Counted from the first letter of the stretch, positions 9,609 through 20,543 are shown. The stretch: 64,000 bases of DNA from Bradyrhizobium sp. C9 (GCF_002532045.1 NZ_NWTG01000001.1:496001-560000), one strand, 5' to 3'. Notes: generated from the letters alone by a model not told the origin. Numbers and translations are program-made.

Positions 9609-10667
9609 TTACGGGCGAGCTTCCAGGATCAGGTTGAACGGCGTTTCCGCCGCGCGGCGGAAACGTGAGAAGCCACCCTGACGCGCGATCTCGCGCAGCC
9701 GGGTCTCGCCGGCCTGCGCGCCGAGTGCAAGCCCGACCTCCTGGTCCAGCGACGCGGGCGTGCAGATCATCGTCGACGCCGCGTAGTACACGCGCCCGAT
9801 CGGATTGAGATTGTCCTCCAGCCGATCGTTGGCGAACGGCTCGATCAACAGGCAGGTGCCGTCGTCGGCGAGGGTGGAGCGGGTGTGCTTGAGCGCGCCG
9901 ACCGGGTCGCCCATGTCGTGCAGGCAATCGAAGAAGCACACCAGGTCATACTTGTTGGCTGGGAAGTCCTTGGCCGAGTGCGTCTGGAAATGAACGCGGT
10001 CCGACAATCCAGCCTCCTTCGCAGCCATCCGCGCCGCCTGGATCGAGCCGTCGTGATAGTCGAAGCCGTAGAAGGTTGATTTCGGAAACGCCTCCGCCAT
10101 CAGCCGCGTCGAGACCCCATGGCCGCAGCCGACGTCAGCGACGACAGCGCCTTTCTTCAGCTTGTCGACGACGCCCTCGAGCGCCGGCAGCCATTCCTGC
10201 ACCAGATAGTGCTTGTAGCTGGTGCGGAAGAAGCGGGCGGTGCCGCAGAACAGGCATTCACTGCGCTTGTTCCAGCCGACGCCCTTGCCGGTCTTGAACG
10301 CATCGGTGATTTTCGGCTCATCGAGAAAGGTCGCGCCGACAAGGCTTCCCACGGCGCCGAGGAAGACCGGGCTGTCCTCGTCGGCAAGCGCAAGCGCCTG
10401 CTCGGGCAGCATCGAGAATTTTCCGGTCGCGCTGTCGTACTCGACGTAACCGGAAGCGGCCTGTGCCGAGAGCCATTCCTGAACGTAACGTCCGGCTGTT
10501 CCCGTTGCCTTGGCCAGGGCCGCCGCGTTCATCGGTCCTTGCTGCGCCAGAGCCTTGTAGAGCCCGAGCTTGTCGCCCAGCAGCATCAGCGAAGCGTTCA
10601 TGGCCGCGCCGACATCGCCAATCATCTTTCCCATGAATGAATTGAGACGCTCCTCGTTGACGTCCAT
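9609..10667 (-). CDS. SAM-dependent methyltransferase with N-terminal winged helix
   Basis: A 352-residue protein. The N-terminus (about 1-95) is a winged-helix segment (LYKALAQQGPMNAAALAKATG, then RYVQEWLSAQAASGYVEYD) as in O-methyltransferase-like dimerisation domains and Rv2258c-type proteins. The Rossmann methyltransferase follows, with the SAM-binding glycine motif VVADVGCGHGVSTRLMAE and FDCLHDMGDP. The ATG at 10667 is preceded by GGAGGAAC; six upstream codons have no such support. It lies downstream of glgA on the same strand with a 167-base gap. The methylated substrate is unknown. Confidence 0.78.
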   Translation of the reverse strand: MDVNEERLNSFMGKMIGDVGAAMNASLMLLGDKLGLYKALAQQGPMNAAALAKATGTAGRYVQEWLSAQAASGYVEYDSATGKFSMLPEQALALADEDSPVFLGAVGSLVGATFLDEPKITDAFKTGKGVGWNKRSECLFCGTARFFRTSYKHYLVQEWLPALEGVVDKLKKGAVVADVGCGHGVSTRLMAEAFPKSTFYGFDYHDGSIQAARMAAKEAGLSDRVHFQTHSAKDFPANKYDLVCFFDCLHDMGDPVGALKHTRSTLADDGTCLLIEPFANDRLEDNLNPIGRVYYAASTMICTPASLDQEVGLALGAQAGETRLREIARQGGFSRFRRAAETPFNLILEARP

Positions 10668-10834
10668 GATGTTCCTCCATCGCAATTGGGTTTTTGCAAA
10701 AAGTCCATCATTGCCAATTTCATGTGTGCGCTATCGTCCAGGCAGAAAGCCTTGGGCGCGGACATGATCGCACGAATGGGGTCGGCGGCGCAGGCTGAAT
10801 GTCACAATGCGGCTGGGATGCCAGCGTGGCGACT

Positions 10835-12289
10835 TCACAAGCCTGCGACGCGGGCGCCTGAGGCTGCTGCCCGCGGCATGATGAGCCTCCTGTACAGCGC
10901 GCCGTAGCAGGCGGCCGACAGGTCCCAGCTGTAGGACTTGGCCATCGCGCTGGCGCGCATGGCGTTGAGTCGATCCTTGGCGCGATAGGCGTCGAAGGCG
11001 CGCCTGACGCCGCCAAGGAAGGATTCCGCCGACGGTTGGGCGAACAGGAAGCCGGTCTCGCCATCGGCGATGGTCTCCGCAAGCCCGCCGGTCTGGTGGC
11101 CGATCGGTAGCGAGCCGAAGCGCTGCGCGTACATCTGGCTGAGGCCGCAGGGCTCGAAGCGCGACGGCATCAGGGTGAAATCGCTGCCGGCGAAGATCCG
11201 GCGCGCCTGGGCGTCGTTGAAGCCGATGATGACGCCGATCGCGTCGGGCCGGCGCCGGTGCGCGGCCACCAGCGCGTCCTCGATCGCGGGTTCGCCGCTG
11301 CCGGTGACGACGATCTGTCCGCCGTCCTTGATGATCTCGTCGGCGGCCGACAGCACGAGGTCGACGCCTTTCTGATGCACGAGCCGCGCAACCAGGCCGA
11401 AGATCGGCCCGCGCGAGACCGCAAGGCCGAACTGCCGGCGGACATAGTCCGCATTGGCCTGCTTGCCCTTCCAGTCGCCGGCGCCGAACGGCTGGGCGAG
11501 CTGTGCGCAGTGGCGCGGGTCCCAGCTCTCGTCGATGCCGTTGAGGATGCCGGTCAGCTGGTCGGCGTCGGAGCGGATGCGCAGCAGGCCCTCAAGCCCA
11601 CAGCCGAGCTCGGCGGTGGTGATCTCCCTCGCATAGGTCGCGCTGACCGTGGTCAGATGCGAAGCGTAGACGAGGCCGCCCTTGAGGAAGGACAGCTTGT
11701 CGTAGAACTCCAGCCCGTCGATGTGGAATGAGCTTTCCGGTGCGCCGATCCGCCGCAGCGAGGCCTTCGGAAACAAGCCCTGATAGGCGAGATTGTGGAT
11801 GGTCAGGATCGACGGAATCCGCGCGTTGCGCCACGCGAGGTAGGCGGGTGTGAGCGCGGCCTGCCAGTCGTTGGCGTGAACGAGGTCCGCTGCCCAATTC
11901 TTGTCCAGCGTTCCGGCTGCAAGTTCGGCAGCGGCGGAGGCAAAGCGGCCGAAGCGGATGTCGTTGTCGGGCCAGTCGCGGCCAGCTTCGTCGCCATAGG
12001 GATTGCCCGGCCGGTCGTAGAGCTGCGGACACAGCAGCACGTAGACCGGCAGCCCGTCCTTGGTCGATGCACGCCCGAGCGTGCAGCCCGGCATCTCGGC
12101 GAGTGCCTCGCATTGTCCAACGATTTCAATATGCGTGAACTGTTCGACCACGTCCCGGTAGCCGGGAAGCATGATCCTGACGTCGCTCCAGGGGCGGAGC
12201 GCCCGGGGAAGTGCAGCGGAAACGGCGCCGAGCCCGCCCACGCGGACGAAATCGTCCATCTCCGTCGTGACGAATAAGACCTTCAACAA
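10835..12289 (-). CDS. glgA: Glycogen synthase GlgA (GT5)
   Basis: A 484-residue ADP-glucose:glucan alpha-1,4-glucosyltransferase. The N-terminus MLKVLFVTTEMDDFVRVGGLGAV has the donor-binding motif (K-x-G-G-L in the family, here R-V-G-G-L). The C-terminal half carries SRFEPCGLSQMYAQRFGSLP with the conserved acidic catalytic-site motif and GHQTGGLAETI, the second glycine loop. Length is normal for bacterial GlgA. No glgB, glgC, glgP or glgX is adjacent, so it stands apart from a glg operon, though a debranching-type enzyme lies 5 kb away. A substitution of Lys by Arg in the first motif is worth noting. Confidence 0.88.
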   Translation of the reverse strand: MLKVLFVTTEMDDFVRVGGLGAVSAALPRALRPWSDVRIMLPGYRDVVEQFTHIEIVGQCEALAEMPGCTLGRASTKDGLPVYVLLCPQLYDRPGNPYGDEAGRDWPDNDIRFGRFASAAAELAAGTLDKNWAADLVHANDWQAALTPAYLAWRNARIPSILTIHNLAYQGLFPKASLRRIGAPESSFHIDGLEFYDKLSFLKGGLVYASHLTTVSATYAREITTAELGCGLEGLLRIRSDADQLTGILNGIDESWDPRHCAQLAQPFGAGDWKGKQANADYVRRQFGLAVSRGPIFGLVARLVHQKGVDLVLSAADEIIKDGGQIVVTGSGEPAIEDALVAAHRRRPDAIGVIIGFNDAQARRIFAGSDFTLMPSRFEPCGLSQMYAQRFGSLPIGHQTGGLAETIADGETGFLFAQPSAESFLGGVRRAFDAYRAKDRLNAMRASAMAKSYSWDLSAACYGALYRRLIMPRAAASGARVAGL

Positions 12290-12462
12290 GCGCCCTCGTT
12301 CCAGCCCGTGACAGAGCTATGCAAGATCGGGTCCAATCTGCCTTTGAGTAAAATGCAAGACGGCCCGCGGTCCCGGTCTGGACGAGACGCTTTCCCGTCA
12401 GGGCGGCTCACTTTAGGGTCGCGCGACGCCGAACAACGGAAACGACGAAGCTGGAGGAAGCC

Positions 12463-13674
12463 TTGGCAACGACAATAGCCGCCGACGATGAGGGGAATTT
12501 GACACGGAGCTTTGACGGCCTTCGCGTGCTCGATTTTTCGACCACGATCGCCGGACCTCATTGCACGCGGATGCTCGCCGACATGGGCGCGGAGGTGATC
12601 AAGATCGAGCCCGCCGAAGGCGAGACGATGCGGACGCGGCCGCCGGTGCGCAACCATTGCTCGACGGCGTTCGGCCAGCTCAATATCGGCAAGCACAGCC
12701 TGGTGCTCGACCTGAAGTCGCCGGCCGGCGTCGAAGCCGTGCGTAGGCTGATCGCGACCGCCGACGTGCTGGTGGAGAATTTCCGCCCCGGCGTGATGCG
12801 GCGGCTGAAGCTCGATTATGCCTCGATCCGCGACATCAATCCGAAGCTGATCTTTTGCTCGATCTCCGGCTACGGCCAGACCGGCCCATCGGCGGAATTG
12901 CCGGCCTATGCGCCGGTGATCCATGCCGCCTCGGGCTACGAGATGGCGCATCTCGCCTACCAGCCGGGCCGCACCCGGCCGGATTATTGCGGCATCTACC
13001 ATGCCGACGTGCTGACCGGGGTCTACGCTTTCGGCGCGATCTCGGCGGCGCTCTATCAGCGCGGTGCCAGCGGCAGGGGTCAGCATATCGACGTCTCGAT
13101 GCTGGAATCGATGCTGAGCCTGACCCTGAACGAGTTGCAGTGGTCGCAATTCGAGGTGAAGCAAACCCAGCGGCCGATGTTCGGCCCGATCGAGACCGCC
13201 AACGGTTACGTGATGGTGGCGATCGCCAGCGAGAAGACGTTCCAGAACCTGATGCAGGTGATCGGCCGGCCGGAATGGGTGTCCGATCCGCGCTTCGCCA
13301 AATATTCCGATCGGCGGGACAACTGGGCGAGCCTGATGGAGGGCGTCGAGGCGTGGTCGCGCGCGGTCAGCACGCAGGCCTGTCTTGCCGCGCTCAATGA
13401 ATATGGCGTGCCGTCGTCGGCCTATCGCACCGTGCGCGAGGCGCTCGCCGATCCGCAAATTGCCCATCGCGGCGCACTGGCCGAGGTCGAGGACGGCGGC
13501 GGCAGTTTCAAGGTGCTCAATCTGCCGTTCCGGATGTCCGGCGCGGCGGTTGGCGCGCGCAAGCGGATGTCGACGCTCGGCGAGCACACACGATCTTATC
13601 TGAAGGAGATCGGGCTCTCCGACGATCAGATCGCAGGCTTCGCAGCGCAACCGGCAAAGACGGCGCGCAGCTAG
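12463..13674 (+). CDS. CoA transferase family III (CaiB/BaiF)
   Basis: A 403-residue cytoplasmic enzyme moving CoA between carboxylic acids. It shows the family opening LDFSTTIAGPHCTRMLADMGAEVIKIEP, the motif NIGKHSLVLDLKSPAG and VENFRPGVMRRLKLDY, and the likely nucleophile Asp in YHADVLTG. Translation probably starts at a TTG (12463), since GGAGG sits 5 bases upstream of it and the next ATG would cut into the domain. It stands alone between glgA (divergent) and the peptide importer. The acyl substrate is unknown. Confidence 0.85.
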   Translation: MATTIAADDEGNLTRSFDGLRVLDFSTTIAGPHCTRMLADMGAEVIKIEPAEGETMRTRPPVRNHCSTAFGQLNIGKHSLVLDLKSPAGVEAVRRLIATADVLVENFRPGVMRRLKLDYASIRDINPKLIFCSISGYGQTGPSAELPAYAPVIHAASGYEMAHLAYQPGRTRPDYCGIYHADVLTGVYAFGAISAALYQRGASGRGQHIDVSMLESMLSLTLNELQWSQFEVKQTQRPMFGPIETANGYVMVAIASEKTFQNLMQVIGRPEWVSDPRFAKYSDRRDNWASLMEGVEAWSRAVSTQACLAALNEYGVPSSAYRTVREALADPQIAHRGALAEVEDGGGSFKVLNLPFRMSGAAVGARKRMSTLGEHTRSYLKEIGLSDDQIAGFAAQPAKTARS

Positions 13675-13752
13675 AGCATGATCCGGGCCTGGAAGGCCGC
13701 ATTGGCGCAAAGGGGATATCGGCCCGACGGTTCGGACTCAAACCGGTCGACG

Positions 13753-13790
13753 AGATCACGATGCCGGTCCGCGTGATCGCATCGTGATCT
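13753..13790. terminator. 12-bp inverted repeat downstream of the CoA transferase gene
   Basis: AGATCACGATGC (13753-13764) pairs perfectly with GCATCGTGATCT (13779-13790) around a 14-base loop, with a short T-run at 13801-13804. It lies 80 bases after the CoA transferase stop and 118 before the solute-binding-protein gene. It may terminate the first transcript or sit in the leader of the second. Confidence 0.4.
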
Positions 13791-13907
13791 GCCTGCGGCT
13801 TTTCATCCGTTTTACGGTCTTGTCGCGCGCGGCGATTCCGGACAAGCTGCGGCCCGACATACGATGATCCGGAACACCGGACGTCGCCCATTTGGGAGGG
13901 AGCATCG

Positions 13908-15449
13908 ATGAAGCTGGCCGGGCGCGCGCACGCAGTTGCGCGCATATTTCTTGTGGCGGGATTAGGTGCAGCGGCGTTCGCTGCACCGGCCCATGCGCAA
14001 AAGCAGGGCGGTACGCTCACCGTCGGCCAGGAGCTGGACATCGCGGGCTTCGACCCGCTCAAGGTCGGCGTCTACGACACGTCGGCCAACACCGCGGCAG
14101 CCGCGATCTTCGACACGCTGATGACGCTCGACGAGAAGGGCGAGCCGAAGCCGAAGCTCGCGCTGTCCTGGGAGCATGCCGAGGACTTCAAGACCTGGAC
14201 CATCAAGCTGCGGCCCGGCGTCAAATTCCACGACGGCACCCCGTTCAATGCACAGGCGGTGAAGGAGAACTTCGACCGCCAGAAGGATCCGGCCAACAAG
14301 TGCCGTTGCGCCTTCTACATCACCAGCATCAAGAGTGTGGATGTCATCGATGACCTCACGGTGCGCTACAATTTCACCGACCCGTCGGTGAACTTTCCGG
14401 CGACGCAGTCGATCCAGAGTTCCAACAATGTGATGCAGTCGCCGACCGCGTGGAAGACCAAGGGCGATGATTACAATCGCAACCCGGTCGGCACCGGTCC
14501 CTACATCCTGAAATCCTGGAACGCCGGCGATCGCATGGTGCTGGAGAAGAATCCGGACTACTGGGACAAGGGCAAGCCCTACCTCGACCGCATCATCCTG
14601 AAGCCGTTGCCGGACGCGCAGTCGCGCTTCGCTTCGCTGCAATCGGGCGAGGCCGACATCGTCTGGGACGACGAGGCCGACGCCGACAACATTATCAAGG
14701 CGCGCAAGGACACCAGTCTAACCGTGCATACGTATGAAGGCTCGGGGGCTGCAGTCGCTGCCTTCAACACCAAGGTCCCGCCGTTCGACGATGTGCGTGT
14801 GCGCCAGGCGCTGGTGATGGCGCTCGACCGCAACAAGATGTCGCAAGCGATTACCAATGGCCTGGCGCGACCGGCCAGCAATCCGTACGGCGACGGGTCC
14901 TGGGTGAAGTGCAAGGATGACGGCGCGCTGCCCTACGATGTCGAAAAGGCCAAAGCGTTGATCAAGGACTACGGCAAGCCGGTTGAGTTCAAGATGCTGG
15001 TCACGGCGACGCCGCGCGGCCGTACCGGCGGTCAGGTATTGCAGCAATTCTGGAAGCGCATCGGCGCCAACATGGAGATCGAGCAGGTCGATCAGGCGAC
15101 CATTCCGCCGCGCGCCTTCATGCGCCAATTCCAGCTGACGCCGTGGCGCATCGTCGATCTCGCCGATCCCGATCCGCAGATGTACGCCAATTTCCACACC
15201 GGCAGCCCGGTCGCGCTGGCGAATTACTCCAATCCGGAGCTCGACCGGCTGCTCGAGCATGCGCGAACCACCGCCGACGTCGCCCAGCGTACCGAGGACT
15301 ATTGCGCGATCAGCCGCCTGATCAACAAGGAGGCGATCTGGTTCTGGACCTTCCAGAACACCTATTACGCGATCTCGAGCGTGAAGGTGAAGGGCGTGCC
15401 GAAAATGTTCAACGGGGTGCTCGACGTCTCCTACGCCTGGAAGGAATAG
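13908..15449 (+). CDS. ABC importer solute-binding protein, family 5 (peptide/opine type)
   Basis: A 513-residue periplasmic receptor. The signal peptide ends at AHAQ (about residue 34). Family 5 signatures follow: LTVGQELDIAGFDPL, LSWEHAEDFKTWTIKLRPGVKFHDGTPF with the ligand-domain motif, and GTGPYILKSWNAGDRMVLEKNPDYW. It heads a five-gene unit with two permeases and two ATPases spaced by 6 bases or overlapping. Family members bind di- or oligopeptides, nickel, opines or glutathione; the ligand here cannot be told from sequence. Confidence 0.88.
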   Translation: MKLAGRAHAVARIFLVAGLGAAAFAAPAHAQKQGGTLTVGQELDIAGFDPLKVGVYDTSANTAAAAIFDTLMTLDEKGEPKPKLALSWEHAEDFKTWTIKLRPGVKFHDGTPFNAQAVKENFDRQKDPANKCRCAFYITSIKSVDVIDDLTVRYNFTDPSVNFPATQSIQSSNNVMQSPTAWKTKGDDYNRNPVGTGPYILKSWNAGDRMVLEKNPDYWDKGKPYLDRIILKPLPDAQSRFASLQSGEADIVWDDEADADNIIKARKDTSLTVHTYEGSGAAVAAFNTKVPPFDDVRVRQALVMALDRNKMSQAITNGLARPASNPYGDGSWVKCKDDGALPYDVEKAKALIKDYGKPVEFKMLVTATPRGRTGGQVLQQFWKRIGANMEIEQVDQATIPPRAFMRQFQLTPWRIVDLADPDPQMYANFHTGSPVALANYSNPELDRLLEHARTTADVAQRTEDYCAISRLINKEAIWFWTFQNTYYAISSVKVKGVPKMFNGVLDVSYAWKE

Positions 15450-15455
15450 CGTTTC

Positions 15456-16406
15456 ATGCTGTTCTTCGTCGCGCGCAGGCTCCTGTACCTGGTACCGGTG
15501 CTGATCGCGGTTTCGGTTCTCACCTTCGTGATCGCCTCGCTGTTGCCCGGCGATCTGGCGTACGTGATCCTCGGCGACCAGGCGACGCCTGAGAATGTCG
15601 CGGCCCTGCGTCACGACTTGGGGCTCGATCAGCCGATCTGGCTGCGCTATCTCGGCTGGCTTTGGCACATCCTGCAGGGTGATTTCGGACGATCCTTCCG
15701 CACCGGGCAGACAGTGTGGCAGGCGGTCAGCGAGCGCGTCCCGGTCTCGTTCGAGCTGATGATCCTCGCCGAGCTGATCGGGCTTGCGATCGGCGTGCCG
15801 CTGGCGATCGCCTGCGCCGCCAAGGCGGGCTCCGCGTTCGACCGCTTCATGACCGGCTCGGCTTTCGGCATGCTGTCGGTGCCGACCTTCCTGTCCGCGA
15901 TCCTGCTGATCTACTTGTTTGCGGTCGAGCTGCGCATGTTGCCGGCGACGGGCTACGTGCCGTTCACTGAGGACCCCGTCGCCAATCTGCGCTTCATGGT
16001 GCTGCCGGCGCTGACGCTCGGGCTTGCGGAATGGCCGGGTATCATGCGCGTGCTGCGCTCCGACATGATCGCAGCGCTTCAGGAGGACTACATCGCGCTC
16101 GCAAAGGCGAAGGGTCTGAAGCCCTCCCGAATCCTGTTCGTGCACGCGCTAAAGCCGTCCTCGCTGACCCTCGTCACCATCACCGGCATCAATATCGGCC
16201 GCTTGATCGGTGGCGCCGTGATCGTCGAATCGATCTTCGCATTGCCGGGGATCGGCCGCCTCCTCGTCGGCGCGATCTATACCCGCGACCTCATCATCCT
16301 GCAGGGCGTGGTGCTGCTGGTCGCGGCGGGCTTCGTGATCATGAACTTCATCGTCGACTTGCTTTACGCCGTGCTCGACCCGAGGATCCGCCATGGCCAC
16401 GCTTGA
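15456..16406 (+). CDS. ABC importer permease, DppB type
   Basis: A 316-residue inner-membrane permease with six helices. It has the family opening FVARRLLYLVPVLIAVSVLTFVI and the cytoplasmic EAA loop EDYIALAKAKGLKPSRILFVHALK that docks the ATPase. It starts 6 bases after the binding-protein stop and overlaps the next permease by 14 bases, as in a co-translated operon. Confidence 0.9.
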   Translation: MLFFVARRLLYLVPVLIAVSVLTFVIASLLPGDLAYVILGDQATPENVAALRHDLGLDQPIWLRYLGWLWHILQGDFGRSFRTGQTVWQAVSERVPVSFELMILAELIGLAIGVPLAIACAAKAGSAFDRFMTGSAFGMLSVPTFLSAILLIYLFAVELRMLPATGYVPFTEDPVANLRFMVLPALTLGLAEWPGIMRVLRSDMIAALQEDYIALAKAKGLKPSRILFVHALKPSSLTLVTITGINIGRLIGGAVIVESIFALPGIGRLLVGAIYTRDLIILQGVVLLVAAGFVIMNFIVDLLYAVLDPRIRHGHA

Positions 16407-17262
16407 GCTCAGCCTCGACGAGACCGAAGCGACGCCGGTGCGGCGCAGGCGCCGGCTCGGCGTGCTGTTCTGGTGCGCGATCGGCTGGATGGTGCTGGTG
16501 TTCGCGGTCGCGATCTTCGCCGACCTGCTGCCGCTGCCGAGCCCGACCGACATGGACATGCTGGAGCGGCGGGCGCCGATCTCGGCCGAGCATTGGCTCG
16601 GCACCGACGGCCTCGGCCGGGACGAACTGTCGCGGCTGATCTATGGCGCACGCATCTCGCTGATCGTCGGCCTATGCGCACCCATGATCGGCGTCACCAT
16701 CGGCGGCGCGCTCGGCATGCTCGCCGGCTATTTCCGCGGCCGGTTCGAATCCTTCGTGGTCGGCAGCATGGATGTGCTGCTGGCATTCCCGCCGCTGATC
16801 CTGGCACTTGCGGTCACCGCCTATCTCGGCCAGTCGATCTTCAACCTGACCTGCATCCTCGGCGTGCTCGGCATTCCCGCCTTCATGCGGGTCGCGCGGG
16901 CGGCGACGCTGACACTGGCACGGCGCGAATTCGTCATCGCGGCGCAAGCGCTCGGTGCCACCCATGCGCGCATCCTGCTGCGCGAGCTGCTGCCCAACGT
17001 GCTGTTGCCGCTCATCGCCTTCTTCCTGCTCGGCGTCGCCGTCACCATCGTGGTCGAGGGCTCGCTCTCCTTCCTCGGCCTCGGCGTGCCGCCGCCGATC
17101 TCGAGCTGGGGCAGCATGATCGGGGAGGGACGCGAAAGCCTCGAGGTAGCGCCGCAGCTCGCCTTCATTCCGGCGATTGCGATGTTCCTGACGGTGCTTT
17201 CGTTCAACCTGATCGGCGACACGATGCGTGCGCTGACCGACCCGAGGCAGGGTGCGCTATGA
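16393..17262 (+). CDS. ABC importer permease, DppC type
   Basis: A 289-residue second permease. The N-terminal tail is followed by a first helix (about 25-47), then the DppC hallmark HWLGTDGLGRDELSRLIYGARISL and the EAA loop REFVIAAQALGATHARILLRELLPN. It overlaps the previous gene by 14 bases and shares an ATGA overlap with the next ATPase gene, indicating translational coupling. Confidence 0.9.
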   Translation: MATLELSLDETEATPVRRRRRLGVLFWCAIGWMVLVFAVAIFADLLPLPSPTDMDMLERRAPISAEHWLGTDGLGRDELSRLIYGARISLIVGLCAPMIGVTIGGALGMLAGYFRGRFESFVVGSMDVLLAFPPLILALAVTAYLGQSIFNLTCILGVLGIPAFMRVARAATLTLARREFVIAAQALGATHARILLRELLPNVLLPLIAFFLLGVAVTIVVEGSLSFLGLGVPPPISSWGSMIGEGRESLEVAPQLAFIPAIAMFLTVLSFNLIGDTMRALTDPRQGAL

Positions 17263-18244
17263 ACGGTGCGCTGCTTTCGGTCGAGGACGCGGTGGTCGAC
17301 CTGCCGACGCCGCGCGGCAATCTGCGGGCGGTGGATCATGTCGATCTCGCCGTAGGCGCCGGCAGGACGCTCGGCATTGTCGGCGAATCCGGCTGCGGCA
17401 AGACCATGCTGTCGCGCGCGATCCTGCAACTGCTGCCCAGGAAGGCGAAACTGTCCGGCCGCGTGATATTCGACGGGCAGGATCTCACGACGCTGTCGGC
17501 GGAGAAATTGCGCAAGCTGCGCGGCCGCTCGCTCGCGGTCGTGTTCCAGGATCCCATGACCTCGCTCAACCCGGTGCTGACCATCGGCACCCAGCTGATC
17601 GAGACCATCCAGGAACATCTGGAGCTCGATCTGGCCCAGGCCAGGCAGCGCAGCGTCGAGTTGCTGACGGCGGTCGGCATCCCCGCGCCCGAGCAGCGGC
17701 TGACCCAATATCCGCATCAGCTGTCCGGCGGCATGCGCCAGCGCGTCGCGATCGCGGTGGCGCTGTCCTGCGAGCCAAAACTCCTGATCGCCGACGAGCC
17801 GACCACCGCGCTCGACGTCACGATCCAGGCGCAGATCCTGGATCTGCTCGCGCGCGAGCAGCAGCGCCGGCATATGGCGATGATCATCATCACGCATGAC
17901 CTCGGCGTAGTCGCAGGCCGCACCGACGAGGTCGCGGTGATGTATGCGGGGCGCGTCGTCGAGCGCGCGCCGACGCCGGCCTTGTTCAAGCAAATGCGGA
18001 TGCCCTATACCGAGGCGCTGCTCGCCGCGTTGCCGAAGCTCGACGTGCCGCCGCATACGCCGCTGCCGGCAATCTCGGGACGGCCGCCGGATCCGACCCG
18101 GCCGCTGAAAGGCTGCTCGTTCTCGCCGCGCTGCCGCTATTCCGCCGGGCGCTGCAGCACGGAAAAGCCGCGGCTCAGTCCGGCCGAGACACTGGAGCAT
18201 CTCTATGCGTGCTTCCATCCGATCGCGGCGGGGAGCGGCGCGTG

Positions 18245-18245
<1 letters not shown>
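17259..18245 (+). CDS. ABC importer ATPase, DppD type
   Basis: A 328-residue ATPase with Walker [11 protein letters not shown]-loop [11 protein letters not shown], signature [12 protein letters not shown], Walker [13 protein letters not shown] and the switch His in THD. The C-terminus has the oligopeptide-ATPase tail with [18 protein letters not shown], a Cys motif seen in iron-sulfur-binding DppD homologues. The start is the ATG overlapping the previous stop (ATGA); the open frame extends far upstream but that stretch is antisense-type noise inside the permease gene. Confidence 0.9.
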
Positions 18246-19210
<965 letters not shown>

Positions 19211-19352
19211 CTAGTCACGCCCCTGAACAGTGGTGCGTTGGCCTTCGCGCGAGCTGCATGGCGGCTTGCTCGTAAATGCGGTCTTGAGCGTTTGTCCCGG
19301 GCGGGCAGGCGTGGCAAGGTCCGCCGCAAGAACAAGCTTCGGGAGAACAGCG

Positions 19353-20423
19353 ATGAAGAGTTTCCAGGTCGTCGATTTCAACGCCCCTTTGAAAGAGGTC
19401 GATCAGCCGACGCCGCAGCCGTCGGGCACGCAGGTGCTGATCAAGGTGAAGGCCGCCGGCGTCTGCCACAGCGACCTGCACATCTGGGAGGGCGGCTATG
19501 ATCTCGGCCATGGCCGCAAGCCGCTGTCGCTGAAGGACCGCGGCGTCTCGCTGCCGCGCACGATGGGCCATGAGACGGTCGGCGAGATCGTCGCCTTCGG
19601 GCCGGATGTGAAGGACGCCGACAAGGGCGGCCTCAAGGTCGGCGACGTCACGCTGGCGTATCCGTGGCTCGGCTGCGGAAAATGCCCGACCTGCCTCGGC
19701 GGCGACGAGAACATGTGCGCGATCAAGCCGAATGCGCTCGGCGTCTACTGCGACGGCGGCTATGCCGATCACATGACGGTGCCGCATCCGAAATATCTGC
19801 TCAATCTCAAGGGGCTCGATCCCGTCACGGCCGCGCCCTACGCCTGCTCTGGGGTCACGACCTACAGCGCGCTGAAGAAGGTCGAGAAGGATCTCGACAC
19901 CCCGATCGTGATCTTCGGGGCCGGCGGTCTCGGCCTGATGGCGCTCTCGCTGTTGAAGGCGATGGGCGGCAAGGGCGCGATCGTGGTCGATATCGACGCC
20001 AGGAAGCGCGAGGCAGCCGAGGCGGCCGGTGCACTCGCCACCGTCGACGGCAAAGCGCCCGACGCGCTGGAGCAGCTCATCAGGAAGGCGGGTCAGCCGA
20101 TCCGCGCCGCGATCGACCTGGTCGGCAACGCCCAGACCTCGCAGCTCGGCTTCGACTGCCTGACCAAGGGCGGCAAGCTCGTGATCGTCGGCCTGTTCGG
20201 CGGCGGCGCGACCTGGGCGCTGCCGCTGATCCCGATCAAGGCGGTCACCATCCAGGGTAGCTATGTCGGCAATCTGCGCGAGACGCAGGAGCTGCTCGAT
20301 CTGGTGCGGACCAAGAAGATTCCGGCGATCCCGGTCACGCCGATGCCGCTGGCAAAGGCGAACGAGGCGCTGACCAATCTGCAAAAGGGCCAGCTGGTCG
20401 GCCGCGCCGTGCTGACGCCGTAG
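19353..20423 (+). CDS. Zinc-dependent alcohol dehydrogenase
   Basis: A 356-residue medium-chain dehydrogenase using NAD(P). The catalytic zinc site is visible in AAGVCHSDLHIW and MGHETVGEI. The structural zinc cluster is intact in GCGKCPTCLGGDENMC. The Rossmann fold is marked by VIFGAGGLGLMALSLL. The ATG at 19353 has GGGAG 8 bases upstream; the longer frame beginning at 19230 lacks support. The next gene is another dehydrogenase on the same strand, separated by a repeat. Confidence 0.87.
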   Translation: MKSFQVVDFNAPLKEVDQPTPQPSGTQVLIKVKAAGVCHSDLHIWEGGYDLGHGRKPLSLKDRGVSLPRTMGHETVGEIVAFGPDVKDADKGGLKVGDVTLAYPWLGCGKCPTCLGGDENMCAIKPNALGVYCDGGYADHMTVPHPKYLLNLKGLDPVTAAPYACSGVTTYSALKKVEKDLDTPIVIFGAGGLGLMALSLLKAMGGKGAIVVDIDARKREAAEAAGALATVDGKAPDALEQLIRKAGQPIRAAIDLVGNAQTSQLGFDCLTKGGKLVIVGLFGGGATWALPLIPIKAVTIQGSYVGNLRETQELLDLVRTKKIPAIPVTPMPLAKANEALTNLQKGQLVGRAVLTP

Positions 20424-20430
20424 TTGCTGC

Positions 20431-20509
20431 CGTCATTGCGAGCGAAGCAATCCATGCCGCAGCGCCGGGATAGATGGATTGCTTCATCACTTCGCTTCCC
20501 GCAATGACA
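20431..20509. repeat. Bradyrhizobial-type palindromic repeat
   Basis: The left arm CGTCATTGCGAGCGAAGCAA begins at 20431 and is mirrored by ATGGATTGCTTC (20474-20485) and TTCCCGCAATGAC at the right end. A related element lies at 33101-33213. Short imperfect palindromes with this core are, from general knowledge, dispersed in bradyrhizobial genomes. It occupies most of the gap between two dehydrogenase genes. Confidence 0.75.
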
Positions 20510-20543
20510 AGTGGCCCTTTCCCAGATGTCTTGAGGAATCCCG

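Noticed and set aside
16473..17258. Long upstream extension of the DppD-type ATPase frame
   Set aside because: It overlaps the permease gene in another frame and is Arg/Asp/His-rich. The ATGA overlap at 17259 gives a natural start for a normal-length ATPase.
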